From positions 1 to 21,393 of the forward strand of contig JBEIHC010000046.1 in NCBI GenBank assembly GCA_040381555.1: a stretch of 21,393 nucleotides of DNA, in the 5' to 3' direction. Source of the stretch: CANHCC01 sp040381555 (GTDB lineage: Bacteria; Bacteroidota; Bacteroidia; J057; RFSG01). The position numbers were made by a program, and so were the translations under genes. A model generated the notes under the pieces. It ran no database searches, was not told the DNA's origin, and was given only the letters and a program-made list of their open reading frames with translations. Shown piece after piece: positions 9,494-17,561 of the stretch (positions are counted from its first letter, which is position 1; every line of letters begins with the position of its first letter).

Positions 9494-12091
9494 TTATCGA
9501 ATAAGCGTGATCGTACCATTTTTATGGATAGACTGCTCTTCAAAGCCAGTTGCGCTAATTACATACATATAAACTCCCTCAGGACAGGGAGTTCCTCTTA
9601 AATTCCCATCCCAAGTAAAATACTTGTCCGAAGAGAAAAAAACCAGATTTCCCCAAGTATCAAAAATTTTAATTTGAAATTGATCTACTGCATAGGTTGG
9701 AATCTTATAAAAATCATTTAAGCCATCTCCATTTGGGCTGAAAGCCCCTGGAACAGTGAAAGAAGCGCTTGGTCTAATGCAGGCAGTATTGGACCAGGAA
9801 TCCGTTGTACAAGCTGCTGGAACAGGATAGGCTCTGATTCTATAGCAATGAATTTCTCGGGATGTTAGAAATTGATAATCAGTAAAAGTTCGATAGTCAT
9901 CAGCTGCTTGGCGGTTTAAAACGAGCCAAGGAGATTTCGGATCTTCCGTTTCTCGAATTTGAATTTCATATTCTTCAACCCCTTCAAAAATGAAGGAAGG
10001 AGTCCAGGATTGTTGGAAACCAGCATTTTGGGAGTTTAGGGATAAAAAGGAGGTATGAAATGGATCTGACCAATCACCGGAAATACCGCATGGGTTGATG
10101 AACCCCAGTTTGTACTCAACGACGCCTTGGTCAGGTTTCGCTCCCAAATCCATAAAAGTAAGTGAGGAGGTTAACTCATGGATTATTTGAAAATCGGATT
10201 CATTGGGGTTTTTTCTTGCCAGAATCGGAGTGAATTCAGCTTGATTCTGGATTGGAAGCCATTTCACAAGGACGCCTTGGTTATCCATCAAAACTGAGGC
10301 AGTGCATCCAATTAGATTTCCTGGAGGGTCCAAATACATTCTGAATGAATCGCTTTCAGCTGATCTCATTTCGCATCCGGAAAGCGGGTCTGTCCCCGTT
10401 AAACGAACTGTCCCTTCGAAATCACAATTGTTCCAGGTGAAAGATGAACCTTCTATGTTATCTGAGATAATACTCTGATTCGGATATTGCCAGAGGGTTA
10501 ACTCAGGATTGGGCCAGCCAGTATAAGGATTCCAGGAAATAATTGCTTGTACAGGATTGGTTAAGTTAATGGTTGGCTTTAGGAGACTCACACTGCTGCT
10601 CGGCAAGGTGGGGTTGTCATTTGGGCAATTAAAGTACGCCTGAATCCGGTAAGTAGGTAGGTCATCAAGATTTCCAGGGTTTGTATCTATCCAAGATTTT
10701 TGTGTACTATCCGTGCTGGTGAAAACAATGGATTCAGGACTTATTAGCGAACTTCTAAAAATTTCATATCGGCTAAAACCCGGAATTGGCTCTAAAGAAA
10801 TCCAGTTAATCATAACTGATCCGGGTTCCAATTCCGAAACACACCTAATTTCAGGAGATTTAATTGTGGGTGGAATTACTTTCACTAGAAAAGTATCATA
10901 AGTATAGTTAGGTGCAGGACAATTGTTGTTATCATTGGATGAAATAATAACAGATCCCTCAAAACCTGCCATAGAGCAATCTGGAGCCCAACATAAATTC
11001 CCCACAACATTCCCATATCCGGCACCATTATAACTAGCAGCCTGTCCAGATGAAGGATTAAAGGGGTCTCCGCTTGCGGTAAAAACAAGAAAATTATCAG
11101 GAGAATCTGAGATGTTGAAACTGAAGCAATTTTCCTGTCCTGCAAAAAATATAAGTTCTGTGTCATTAACCTGTGGACCGGAGGGAGGGGTTACAACTGG
11201 TGGCAAATCGGCCAAGCAGGTGACAACATTTAACTGGAAGTCTCTCCGGATTTCAGTGAGGAGTAAGCCGTTTCTCCATGATTTTGCTGCAATACCAATT
11301 GCAAATTGCCCATTAATATCTGGATTCACAGTCAATAATCCTGAACTATTGTTAATGGTTGGCGCTGGATTTCCCCCGAGAATATTGGCCAGATTATAGG
11401 GTGGATTCCAAAACACCTCATTATAGGGAGGCGGAACTGGCTCCGGGATGGGATCATTTGTACCTCCTCCTTGATAAGGTGTCACTAAGTGATAGGAAAT
11501 GGAATCTCCATCCGGGTCAAGCGCTGTATTGAATGAAGTATAAGGCAATCCGAGGCAAAGCGCGATTCCAGGATTAGTTTGAAAAACCGGGCTATTATCA
11601 CAGGATGCAGTTGGGGGAATGCGAACAGTAATAGTCGTTCCCGTAATATTGGGGTTAATGATATTGACGATAGAAGCGTTTCGGCAACATCTAGCCCAAG
11701 AAATGTCATAACCGTAATTGTTGTCAGGCAAATCGATTAGTCCAGAGTATATTGCTTTTTCATAGCAGATTCCAGGGGGGAGTTCTGCGCAGGTATCATT
11801 CAGTACAAAGGATAAAATTTCCGTGGAAAAGGAAGATATGATGACTGAATCTATCGTCGCTCCGTCTGAAACTCGAAAAGCATATAAAGCGATTTGAGAA
11901 TCAAAATTAGCATTGCCAGCAGAGCTACAATCTCGGTAAAGCGTAGCTGTAATTCTGTACCGGTTTAACCCATTGGAATTTTTTCCTAGGCATTGATAGG
12001 TTAAGTCTCCTCCTGCTAAATGGGATGCATGAAGATCTAAAATTGGACCAACTCCAAGAAAACAGAGTAAATATGTAATTAGACTTTTAAT
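9494..12091 (-). CDS. Secreted protein with T9SS type B sorting domain; non-canonical start or frameshift
   Basis: About 865 residues, secreted and probably surface-exposed. An ATG-type start search stops at a TTG at 11731, but the same frame stays open to a stop at 12101-12103 and encodes a clear signal peptide (1-23, ending LHA) and the module AGGDLTYQCLG (26-36) ... YRITATLYRDC (45-55), a standard N-terminus of such Bacteroidota proteins. The true gene therefore reaches about 12091, where the only plausible initiator is ATT followed by AAA. An ATG at 12124-12126, preceded by AGGAAAGG, lies one frame off and would join if the A4 run at 12097-12100 had one more base. Ig/FN3-like domains fill the middle; residues 782-865 are the C-terminal sorting domain (GAFSPNGDGLNDFY ... 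CPEGVYMYV ... TLIR), the same length as in the next gene, 75 nt downstream. Confidence 0.85.
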   Translation of the reverse strand: MKSLITYLLCFLGVGPILDLHASHLAGGDLTYQCLGKNSNGLNRYRITATLYRDCSSAGNANFDSQIALYAFRVSDGATIDSVIISSFSTEILSFVLNDTCAELPPGICYEKAIYSGLIDLPDNNYGYDISWARCCRNASIVNIINPNITGTTITVRIPPTASCDNSPVFQTNPGIALCLGLPYTSFNTALDPDGDSISYHLVTPYQGGGTNDPIPEPVPPPYNEVFWNPPYNLANILGGNPAPTINNSSGLLTVNPDINGQFAIGIAAKSWRNGLLLTEIRRDFQLNVVTCLADLPPVVTPPSGPQVNDTELIFFAGQENCFSFNISDSPDNFLVFTASGDPFNPSSGQAASYNGAGYGNVVGNLCWAPDCSMAGFEGSVIISSNDNNNCPAPNYTYDTFLVKVIPPTIKSPEIRCVSELEPGSVMINWISLEPIPGFSRYEIFRSSLISPESIVFTSTDSTQKSWIDTNPGNLDDLPTYRIQAYFNCPNDNPTLPSSSVSLLKPTINLTNPVQAIISWNPYTGWPNPELTLWQYPNQSIISDNIEGSSFTWNNCDFEGTVRLTGTDPLSGCEMRSAESDSFRMYLDPPGNLIGCTASVLMDNQGVLVKWLPIQNQAEFTPILARKNPNESDFQIIHELTSSLTFMDLGAKPDQGVVEYKLGFINPCGISGDWSDPFHTSFLSLNSQNAGFQQSWTPSFIFEGVEEYEIQIRETEDPKSPWLVLNRQAADDYRTFTDYQFLTSREIHCYRIRAYPVPAACTTDSWSNTACIRPSASFTVPGAFSPNGDGLNDFYKIPTYAVDQFQIKIFDTWGNLVFFSSDKYFTWDGNLRGTPCPEGVYMYVISATGFEEQSIHKNGTITLIR
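10117..10129 (-). repeat. Near-copy of the REP-like palindrome inside the T9SS gene
   Basis: The coding strand reads CAAGGCGTCGTTG, one base off the consensus, and is translated in frame as Gln-Gly-Val-Val. Taken alone it could be chance; it counts only because an exact copy lies 150 nt away in the same gene. Confidence 0.4.
10267..10279 (-). repeat. Exact REP-like palindrome inside the T9SS gene
   Basis: The coding strand reads CAAGGCGTCCTTG, exact, translated as CAA GGC GTC CTT (Gln-Gly-Val-Leu, about residues 605-608). The reading frame differs from the copy in the TPR gene at 5089. Confidence 0.7.
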
Positions 12092-12354
12092 TGTGCAAAA
12101 TTAAGGAGTTTACTAGTTCGACCCATACCTTTCCTAATATTAACTTCAAAGTTGATAAGAAGTGTTTAATTGATTTCCTTACTTAAATCAAACAATGCAC
12201 TCAATAACTGAGTATAGGCATGTTGTTTAAACTGACATAGAAGGCATATACTACAACGAAACCGCCGCTGAAATAGTTAGAGTTTCAATTGCAGAAGGAT
12301 AATTTTGGCAAGAAGTTAATCTGAAAGAGGCTAATTCATTACATATTGGTTTTG
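12092..12354. other. Intergenic region upstream of the T9SS gene
   Basis: No gene is supported here. It holds the out-of-frame ATG (12124-12126) with an AGGAAAGG-like ribosome site on the minus strand, described with the T9SS gene. On the plus strand 12231-12302 is an open stretch of 23 codons without a start that reads like a protein end (NETAAEIVRVSIAEG then stop); it may be a gene remnant or chance. No palindrome copy and no promoter consensus were found. Confidence 0.4.
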
Positions 12355-13125
12355 TCAGCCAGAGTAAGCGGGAGGCGGGTTGATGAAAAAGCATCCAGGT
12401 ATTCTCGATTGTAAGGCTCTGGTATCTGGAAATTCTCTAATTATTTTTTCATAAACCCTCCTAACTAAACCAATAAATCCTCCTACACAATCTGAGAAAA
12501 TTTCTTCTAATTTAGTCCAGCAGATGGCATCTTTGTGCCAAGTGCCCCAGTTTTTTGTGCTATTATTTTTGTAGGATTCAGGGTGAATCTTATTCTCGTG
12601 AATTACCGGTATGTTTTGAGTTTGTGCAATAGCGTTTTGGATTTCTTCTTTAGTTTCTAGTTGCATCAATGTAGTTTTTCTGCTAAAGAGACAGCCTGAA
12701 CGATTGGTTTGGGAGTTGTATTTTATAGTAAAGGAATGTAGAAAATTAGATATTTTTTTGGCTAAGTGATAGTGAATTTCGCCGGTGCTGCAGTCTGCCT
12801 CTTTGTTTTTGCAAATAGGAGGCATCTTCCCTTGGAGATAGGCTTCAAGGTCTGTTTCCTTTAGCTGGTAATCCATATGCTTTACCTGTCGGGGTAATTT
12901 TCGAATAATCTTTTCGGGATGAAATTTTAAAATAATCACTATTTGAGTTTCTGTGAGACAGAATCCCAGAACATGAGCCATTGGGAGAAAAAATCTTACG
13001 AGATTTTCTACTGGTTTTTCTAACGCCCAACTTACTTTTCCTCTTTTTATTACACTATGTGGATCTAGGAAATCTTTACTATACAAGTAATAATTTCCGG
13101 GGGCAGGAGCAGAAACAATTTTCAT
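12355..13125 (-). CDS. Degenerate RAYT / IS200-like (Y1_Tnp) transposase-related protein
   Basis: A 256-residue protein with the layout of REP-associated tyrosine transposases (Y1_Tnp superfamily), which cut single-stranded DNA at hairpins. FCLTETQIVII (55-65) occupies the place of the family's YCLMPNHFHLL motif, ISNFLHSFTIKYN...NRSGCLFSRK (125-150) matches the S..F..YTK.IN...R.GSLFQR segment, QTQNIPVIHE (168-177) stands where Y-I-H-NPV-H is expected, and FSDCVGGFIGLV (210-221) matches the terminal FGG...F pattern. The metal-binding HxH is replaced by QIV and the catalytic Tyr by Gln (my alignment by eye), so nuclease activity is not expected. It is intact, which suggests recent decay or a new role. 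No flanking inverted repeats or target duplications were seen. Family assignment is moderate. Confidence 0.6.
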   Translation of the reverse strand: MKIVSAPAPGNYYLYSKDFLDPHSVIKRGKVSWALEKPVENLVRFFLPMAHVLGFCLTETQIVIILKFHPEKIIRKLPRQVKHMDYQLKETDLEAYLQGKMPPICKNKEADCSTGEIHYHLAKKISNFLHSFTIKYNSQTNRSGCLFSRKTTLMQLETKEEIQNAIAQTQNIPVIHENKIHPESYKNNSTKNWGTWHKDAICWTKLEEIFSDCVGGFIGLVRRVYEKIIREFPDTRALQSRIPGCFFINPPPAYSG

Positions 13126-13133
13126 TTTTTAAA

Positions 13134-13334
13134 TTATCTATGGTTGAATATTTTCTTCTTTTCACGCAGATCAACTACTCTGAAGTAAATTGGGGCAAGC
13201 AAAGGAGTTATTAAATCATCTTCCAAAATAATAAATAGGGACCAACGACTTCCGGACAAATGAGCGATTTCCGGAGGAATTCCCTGTAAAGTATAGGTTA
13301 TCAATGTCTTGAACATTAATTCTATAGAAGTCAT
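13134..13334 (-). CDS. Small ORF of unknown function (doubtful)
   Basis: 66 codons ending 8 nt before the RAYT-like gene, on the same strand. The middle (about residues 30-50, SLFIILEDDLITPLLAPIYF) is hydrophobic. No family was recognised. It may be a remnant or a chance open frame; its only support is its close position. The stretch 13335-13507 holds no other gene, only the palindrome and promoter box listed separately. Confidence 0.25.
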   Translation of the reverse strand: MTSIELMFKTLITYTLQGIPPEIAHLSGSRWSLFIILEDDLITPLLAPIYFRVVDLREKKKIFNHR

Positions 13335-13414
13335 TAGTGGCAGTGCACCTATTGGTATGCAGCCTATTCTTAATGGGAGTTTGTACTGGTTTGGCCTATT
13401 TGAATTGTATTATT

Positions 13415-13427
13415 CAAGGACGGCTTG
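13415..13427. repeat. Diverged REP-like palindrome upstream of recJ
   Basis: CAAGGACGGCTTG differs by one base from the exact palindrome and lies 80 nt before the recJ start, in the spacer between the RAYT-like gene and recJ. Confidence 0.5.
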
Positions 13428-13493
13428 ATAATTGACTTAAAACAAGAAAAAGAATCCGCTCCAACTTTCCGAACTTTCCATGCTTTCAATATC

Positions 13494-13501
13494 TATCTTT
13501 G
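13494..13501 (+). promoter_or_regulatory. Bacteroidota-type -7 box directly before recJ
   Basis: TATCTTTG is a perfect TAnnTTTG -7 element ending 6 nt before the ATG at 13508. Transcription would begin at or within a few bases of the start codon, giving a leaderless or nearly leaderless recJ mRNA. No good TTG -33 element is visible. Confidence 0.5.
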
Positions 13502-13507
13502 TGTATG

Positions 13508-15217
13508 ATGAAATGGATTCTGCCCACAGTACCCTCTCAGGATGCAATTATCAGTCTTGCTGAAAGGCTGAATGGGATTCCTGTCGCTCTTGCAACTCTA
13601 CTTTGGCAAAGAAAAGTACATACCTTAGAAACTGCTAAGACCTTTTTTTACCCCGAGTTAGATCAAATTCATGATCCCATGCTGATGAAAGACATGAATA
13701 TTGCCTCCAATAGATTATGTCGGGCTATTACTTGTGGCGAGCCTGTATTTTTGTTAGGGGACTATGATGTAGATGGAACAACCTCAGTGAGTATGATGAC
13801 GATAATTCTGGAAGCTTTGAAAGTGCCAGTCTTCTATCATATTCCCGATCGATATAAAGAAGGGTATGGGGTATCTTATGTAGGAATTGATGCAGCGGTT
13901 CATTCTGGTTCAAAACTACTGATTACCTTAGATTGTGGTATTAGATCAATGGATCAAATTAAGTATGCACAACAAAGAGGCCTAGAGGTAATTATTTGCG
14001 ATCATCATGAACCTGGAAATGAGTTGCCACCCGCAATAGCGGTGTTGGATCCGAAGCGTGTGGACTGTCAATATCCTTTCAAGGAGTTAACAGGCTGTGG
14101 GGTAGGGTATAAACTGATGCAGGCTTGTATTGCTCAATTAGGATTGGATTTATCCATTTTAAATTCTGGACTTGATTTGTTGGCTTTAAGTATTGCTTGT
14201 GATATTGTTCCCATTATAGGTGAGAACAGAATATTGATGCATCATGGCCTGGTGAAGCTTCGGGAAAATCCAGTTCGTGGATTGGCTGCACTTATGAGTT
14301 TATCAGATCGCGAGCGTTCCTGGACAGTATCAGATTTGGTCTTTTTTCTTGGTCCGCGCATTAATGCCGCCGGAAGAATTACACATGCAAAACATGCGGT
14401 TGATGTGCTCACGGGCAAGGAAATTGATTTGAGCCCATTGGCAAAAAAGCTGGAAGAGGATAACGCGCTTCGGAAGCAAATGGATGAGAATCATACAAGG
14501 CAAGCATTAGAGTTAGTTGCTTTGGATCCTGGTTATCTTCAAAGGAAAACAACTGTATTGCACCATCCAGAATGGCATAAAGGTCTGGTGGGTATTGTGG
14601 CTTCCCGTATGATAGAAAAATACTATCGGCCAACTGTTTTGCTGGCTCGCTCTGAAGGCAACTGGGTGGGTTCTGCTCGGAGCGTCGCGGGATTCGATTT
14701 ATATGCTGCTTTGTTGGAATGCAAGGATCATATTCTTCAATTTGGCGGTCATAAATATGCTGCAGGTATGACTATTTCAGAGGAGCAGTTGCAGACTTTT
14801 ATCCAGAAATTTGAAGAGGTTGTGGCAGAGAGAATTTTGCCAGAGCATCAACAGCCAGTTTTACGAATTGATGCTGAGGTATCTTTAGATCAGGTTTCCA
14901 AAGGTTTCGTTAAAATGGTCAACAAAATGGCTCCATTTGGGCCTGGAAATTTGCAACCTGTTTTCGTTGCTGTTGAGGTGGAGGCAATAGATTTTAGGGT
15001 ATTAAAAGACCAGCATTTGAAAGTTAGATTTAGCCAAGGAAATGAGGAAAGAGAGTCCATTGGCTTTGGGATGGCAGATAAGGCTGAGTTGTTGGAGCAA
15101 GGACCTGTTGCAATTGCCTTTCATGCCGACATAAATGCGTTTCGTGGGCAGGAAAATTTGCAATTAACACTGAAGGATATCATTTCCATGGACGAATGGC
15201 AGGAATTGAAACCGTAA
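13508..15217 (+). CDS. recJ: Single-stranded-DNA-specific exonuclease RecJ
   Basis: A 5'-3' exonuclease on single-stranded DNA used in recombinational, mismatch and base-excision repair. It has 569 residues from ATG 13508, a normal family length. The frame also offers TTG 13499 and ATG 13505; I chose 13508 because of the fit to the usual MKW-type start and the promoter box at 13494-13501. DHH-phosphoesterase motifs with metal-binding Asp/His are all present: DYDVDG (85-90), LDCG (Asp142), DHH (165-167) and CDIVP in motif IV. The DHHA1 domain carries GGHKYAAG (413-420), and an OB-like C-terminal part follows. No key residue is missing. The next gene, lptB, is 101 nt downstream on the same strand and could have its own promoter. 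Confidence 0.96.
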   Translation: MKWILPTVPSQDAIISLAERLNGIPVALATLLWQRKVHTLETAKTFFYPELDQIHDPMLMKDMNIASNRLCRAITCGEPVFLLGDYDVDGTTSVSMMTIILEALKVPVFYHIPDRYKEGYGVSYVGIDAAVHSGSKLLITLDCGIRSMDQIKYAQQRGLEVIICDHHEPGNELPPAIAVLDPKRVDCQYPFKELTGCGVGYKLMQACIAQLGLDLSILNSGLDLLALSIACDIVPIIGENRILMHHGLVKLRENPVRGLAALMSLSDRERSWTVSDLVFFLGPRINAAGRITHAKHAVDVLTGKEIDLSPLAKKLEEDNALRKQMDENHTRQALELVALDPGYLQRKTTVLHHPEWHKGLVGIVASRMIEKYYRPTVLLARSEGNWVGSARSVAGFDLYAALLECKDHILQFGGHKYAAGMTISEEQLQTFIQKFEEVVAERILPEHQQPVLRIDAEVSLDQVSKGFVKMVNKMAPFGPGNLQPVFVAVEVEAIDFRVLKDQHLKVRFSQGNEERESIGFGMADKAELLEQGPVAIAFHADINAFRGQENLQLTLKDIISMDEWQELKP

Positions 15218-15318
15218 GGTTCAAACGATTTTGTTTAATTTTACTAATAATTCATTCTGTTGAATGTGTGCGGGAAAGAATGGAGTAGGGTGTAAATCAG
15301 ATATATCAAGAATAGTAA

Positions 15319-16044
15319 ATGCTTGAAGCGAGAAATTTATTTAAAAAATACAAAGAGCGGACAGTAGTTAATGATGTCTCTGTAGAGGTGAAGCGAGGCG
15401 AGATTGTCGGTTTGTTGGGGCCTAATGGTGCCGGAAAGACTACTACCTTCTATATGGTGGTTGGGTTGATTCGACCCAATTCCGGAAATATATTTTTGAA
15501 TGGGAAGGATATTACAGATTACCCGATGTATCGTCGGGCTCAGTTAGGTATTGGTTATCTGGCTCAAGAGGCTTCTGTATTTAGAAAGCTCTCTGTAGAG
15601 GATAATATTTTGTCTATTCTGGAAATGGTCAGTCCTCTTTCTCCCAAAGAGCAAAAAGAAAAGGCAGAAAAATTGTTAGAAGAATTTTCCTTAACCCATG
15701 TCCGAAAGAATTTGGGAATTGTTTTGTCTGGGGGGGAGCGTCGGCGAACAGAAATAGCTAGAGCCTTAGCAGTTGATCCCAGTTTTGTTTTGTTGGATGA
15801 GCCGTTTGCTGGGGTGGACCCAATTGCCGTTGAGGAAATACAATCTATTGTAGCAAAATTAGTTAATCGAAATATTGGAGTGTTGATAACAGATCACAAT
15901 GTACATGAAACCCTCAGCATCACCAATAGAGCCTATTTATTATTTGAAGGAGCAATCCTGAAAGCTGGTACGGCAGAAGAATTGGCTGCGGATGAACGGG
16001 TGCGGAAGGTATATTTGGGTGCGAATTTCCAATTGAAACGATAA
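15319..16044 (+). CDS. lptB: Lipopolysaccharide export ATP-binding protein LptB
   Basis: The ATPase of the LptB2FG transporter, which extracts lipopolysaccharide from the inner membrane for delivery to the outer membrane. It has 241 residues, the standard LptB length. The ABC motifs are complete: Walker A GPNGAGKT (34-41), Q-loop Gln83, signature LSGGE (136-140), Walker B VLLDE (157-161) and the switch His193 in TDHNV. The sequence FAGVDPIAVEEIQ after Walker B is typical of LptB and separates it from other ABC ATPases. The membrane partners LptF and LptG are not in the window. It is the first gene of a same-strand run, with the GH3-family gene starting 8 nt after its stop. Confidence 0.95.
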   Translation: MLEARNLFKKYKERTVVNDVSVEVKRGEIVGLLGPNGAGKTTTFYMVVGLIRPNSGNIFLNGKDITDYPMYRRAQLGIGYLAQEASVFRKLSVEDNILSILEMVSPLSPKEQKEKAEKLLEEFSLTHVRKNLGIVLSGGERRRTEIARALAVDPSFVLLDEPFAGVDPIAVEEIQSIVAKLVNRNIGVLITDHNVHETLSITNRAYLLFEGAILKAGTAEELAADERVRKVYLGANFQLKR

Positions 16045-16052
16045 AGGAAATC

Positions 16053-17561
16053 ATGCGGCAACTGCTTCTTTCCACCTTTATGCGTCAGCGGATGTCTCGG
16101 TTAGATCGAGTCAGAACTCATCCTGATGACTTACAGGAGCTTTGGCTGAAAAGCCTCGTGAAAACTGCCGCATCTACCGAGTGGGGGAGAAAATATTATT
16201 TCAAAGAGATTGTTTCATCGAGGCAATTTTCAGAAAGAGTTCCAATACAGAGTTATGAGGAATACTTTCCTTGGATTGAAAAAATATTAAAAGGGGAACA
16301 GTCTGTTTTGTGGCCTGGTCGAGTTAAATGGTTTGCGAAATCATCCGGTACTACGAATGATAAGAGTAAATTTATACCAGTTACGATAGAATCATTGCAG
16401 GATAATCATTTCAGGGCAGGCAAAGATTTATTTGCTCAATATTTTAATGACAATCCGGGAAGCCAAATGGCGCAGGGATACAACCTAGTTATTGGGGGAA
16501 GTCATGAAGTAAACCGTTTAAATCAATGGTCAAGATGCGGTGATTTAAGTGCCATTTTATTAGAGAATCTGCCATTTTTTTATGCCCTGTTCAGAACTCC
16601 TCCCAAGGAGATTTCATTACTAGGAGAGTGGGAAACGAAACTTGAAGCGATCGTAAAACAGGTGCTCACTCAAGATGTACGGGCAATTACAGGAGTGCCT
16701 ACTTGGTTGTTGGTTTTGTTTGATAGATTGTTTGAGCTTAAAGGAATTGATGACCGAAATTTACTTCGTATTTGGCCTAATATGGAGGTTTTTTTTCATG
16801 GAGCGGTCGCATTTGGTCCGTATCGAGATTTATTTAAAAAAATTATTCCTTCGGAGAAAATGAGTTATAGAGAAACTTATAATGCTTCAGAGGGCTTTTT
16901 TGCTTTTCAGGATGAAAAAGATTCAACAGAGTTATTGTTATTGTTGGATCATGGAATTTATTTTGAATTTATTCCAGTGGATGGATCTGGGCAGGAGTCT
17001 GGTATGATTTGTTCTTTGCAGGAAGTTGTATTAAATCAAAATTATGCAATTGTACTCTCTACTAATGGGGGATTGTGGAGATATAAAATAGGCGATACCA
17101 TTCGGTTTACCTCAATCCGACCTTTTCGAATTCAGATTAGTGGTCGAACGAAGCATTTTATAAATGCATTTGGGGAGGAGTTAATTGTTGATAATGCTGA
17201 GTGGGCAATCAGGGAGGCATGCAAACAAACAGGTTCAGAGGTAAGGGATTATACAGCAGGTCCGACTTTTATTAGTGACCAAAATAGAGGATATCATGAA
17301 TGGGTCATTGAGTTTTCTGTGGTTCCTGATTCCGTAGAAAAATTTAGACTTGTCTTAGATGAATCATTACAAGCGGTTAACTCCGATTATGCAGCTAAGC
17401 GATACCAGGATATGGCTATGAAATCGCTTATTTTGCATGTGGCTCCTGCTGGAACTTTTTATAATTGGATGAAAGGACGAGGTAAACTGGGAGGTCAGAA
17501 TAAAGTGCCTCGATTATGCAATACTCGTGAGTATTTGGATCAATTGCTTCTACTTTTATGA
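16053..17561 (+). CDS. GH3 auxin-responsive-promoter family protein (acyl-adenylating fold)
   Basis: A 502-residue protein of the GH3 family. Plant members are acyl-acid-amido synthetases that adenylate a carboxylic acid and join it to an amino acid; the bacterial substrate is unknown. Adenylation motifs are visible: KSSGTTNDKSKFIP (96-109, phosphate binding), YNASEGFF (276-283) and YKIGDTIRF (344-352), followed by an SGRTKHFINAFGEEL-type hinge. The length is right for a bacterial member. An AAGGAAA sequence lies just before the ATG, unusual support for the start in this phylum. It begins 8 nt after lptB and its TGA overlaps the next ATG (ATGA), so it belongs to the lptB transcript. A role in envelope lipid or amino-acid conjugation is inference from context. 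Confidence 0.9.
   Translation: MRQLLLSTFMRQRMSRLDRVRTHPDDLQELWLKSLVKTAASTEWGRKYYFKEIVSSRQFSERVPIQSYEEYFPWIEKILKGEQSVLWPGRVKWFAKSSGTTNDKSKFIPVTIESLQDNHFRAGKDLFAQYFNDNPGSQMAQGYNLVIGGSHEVNRLNQWSRCGDLSAILLENLPFFYALFRTPPKEISLLGEWETKLEAIVKQVLTQDVRAITGVPTWLLVLFDRLFELKGIDDRNLLRIWPNMEVFFHGAVAFGPYRDLFKKIIPSEKMSYRETYNASEGFFAFQDEKDSTELLLLLDHGIYFEFIPVDGSGQESGMICSLQEVVLNQNYAIVLSTNGGLWRYKIGDTIRFTSIRPFRIQISGRTKHFINAFGEELIVDNAEWAIREACKQTGSEVRDYTAGPTFISDQNRGYHEWVIEFSVVPDSVEKFRLVLDESLQAVNSDYAAKRYQDMAMKSLILHVAPAGTFYNWMKGRGKLGGQNKVPRLCNTREYLDQLLLLL

Noticed and set aside
10885..11166. 93-codon minus-strand ORF within the T9SS gene
   Set aside because: It is an out-of-frame shadow of the large, clearly coding frame.
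11472..11482. CCTTGATAAGG inside the T9SS gene as another palindrome copy
   Set aside because: It has a different stem order and loop and does not match CAAGG-NNN-CCTTG; it is likely chance.
9494..11731. T9SS gene starting at TTG 11731
   Set aside because: The frame continues upstream with a signal peptide and the conserved AGGDLTYQC...YRITATLYRDC module, so this start would truncate the protein.
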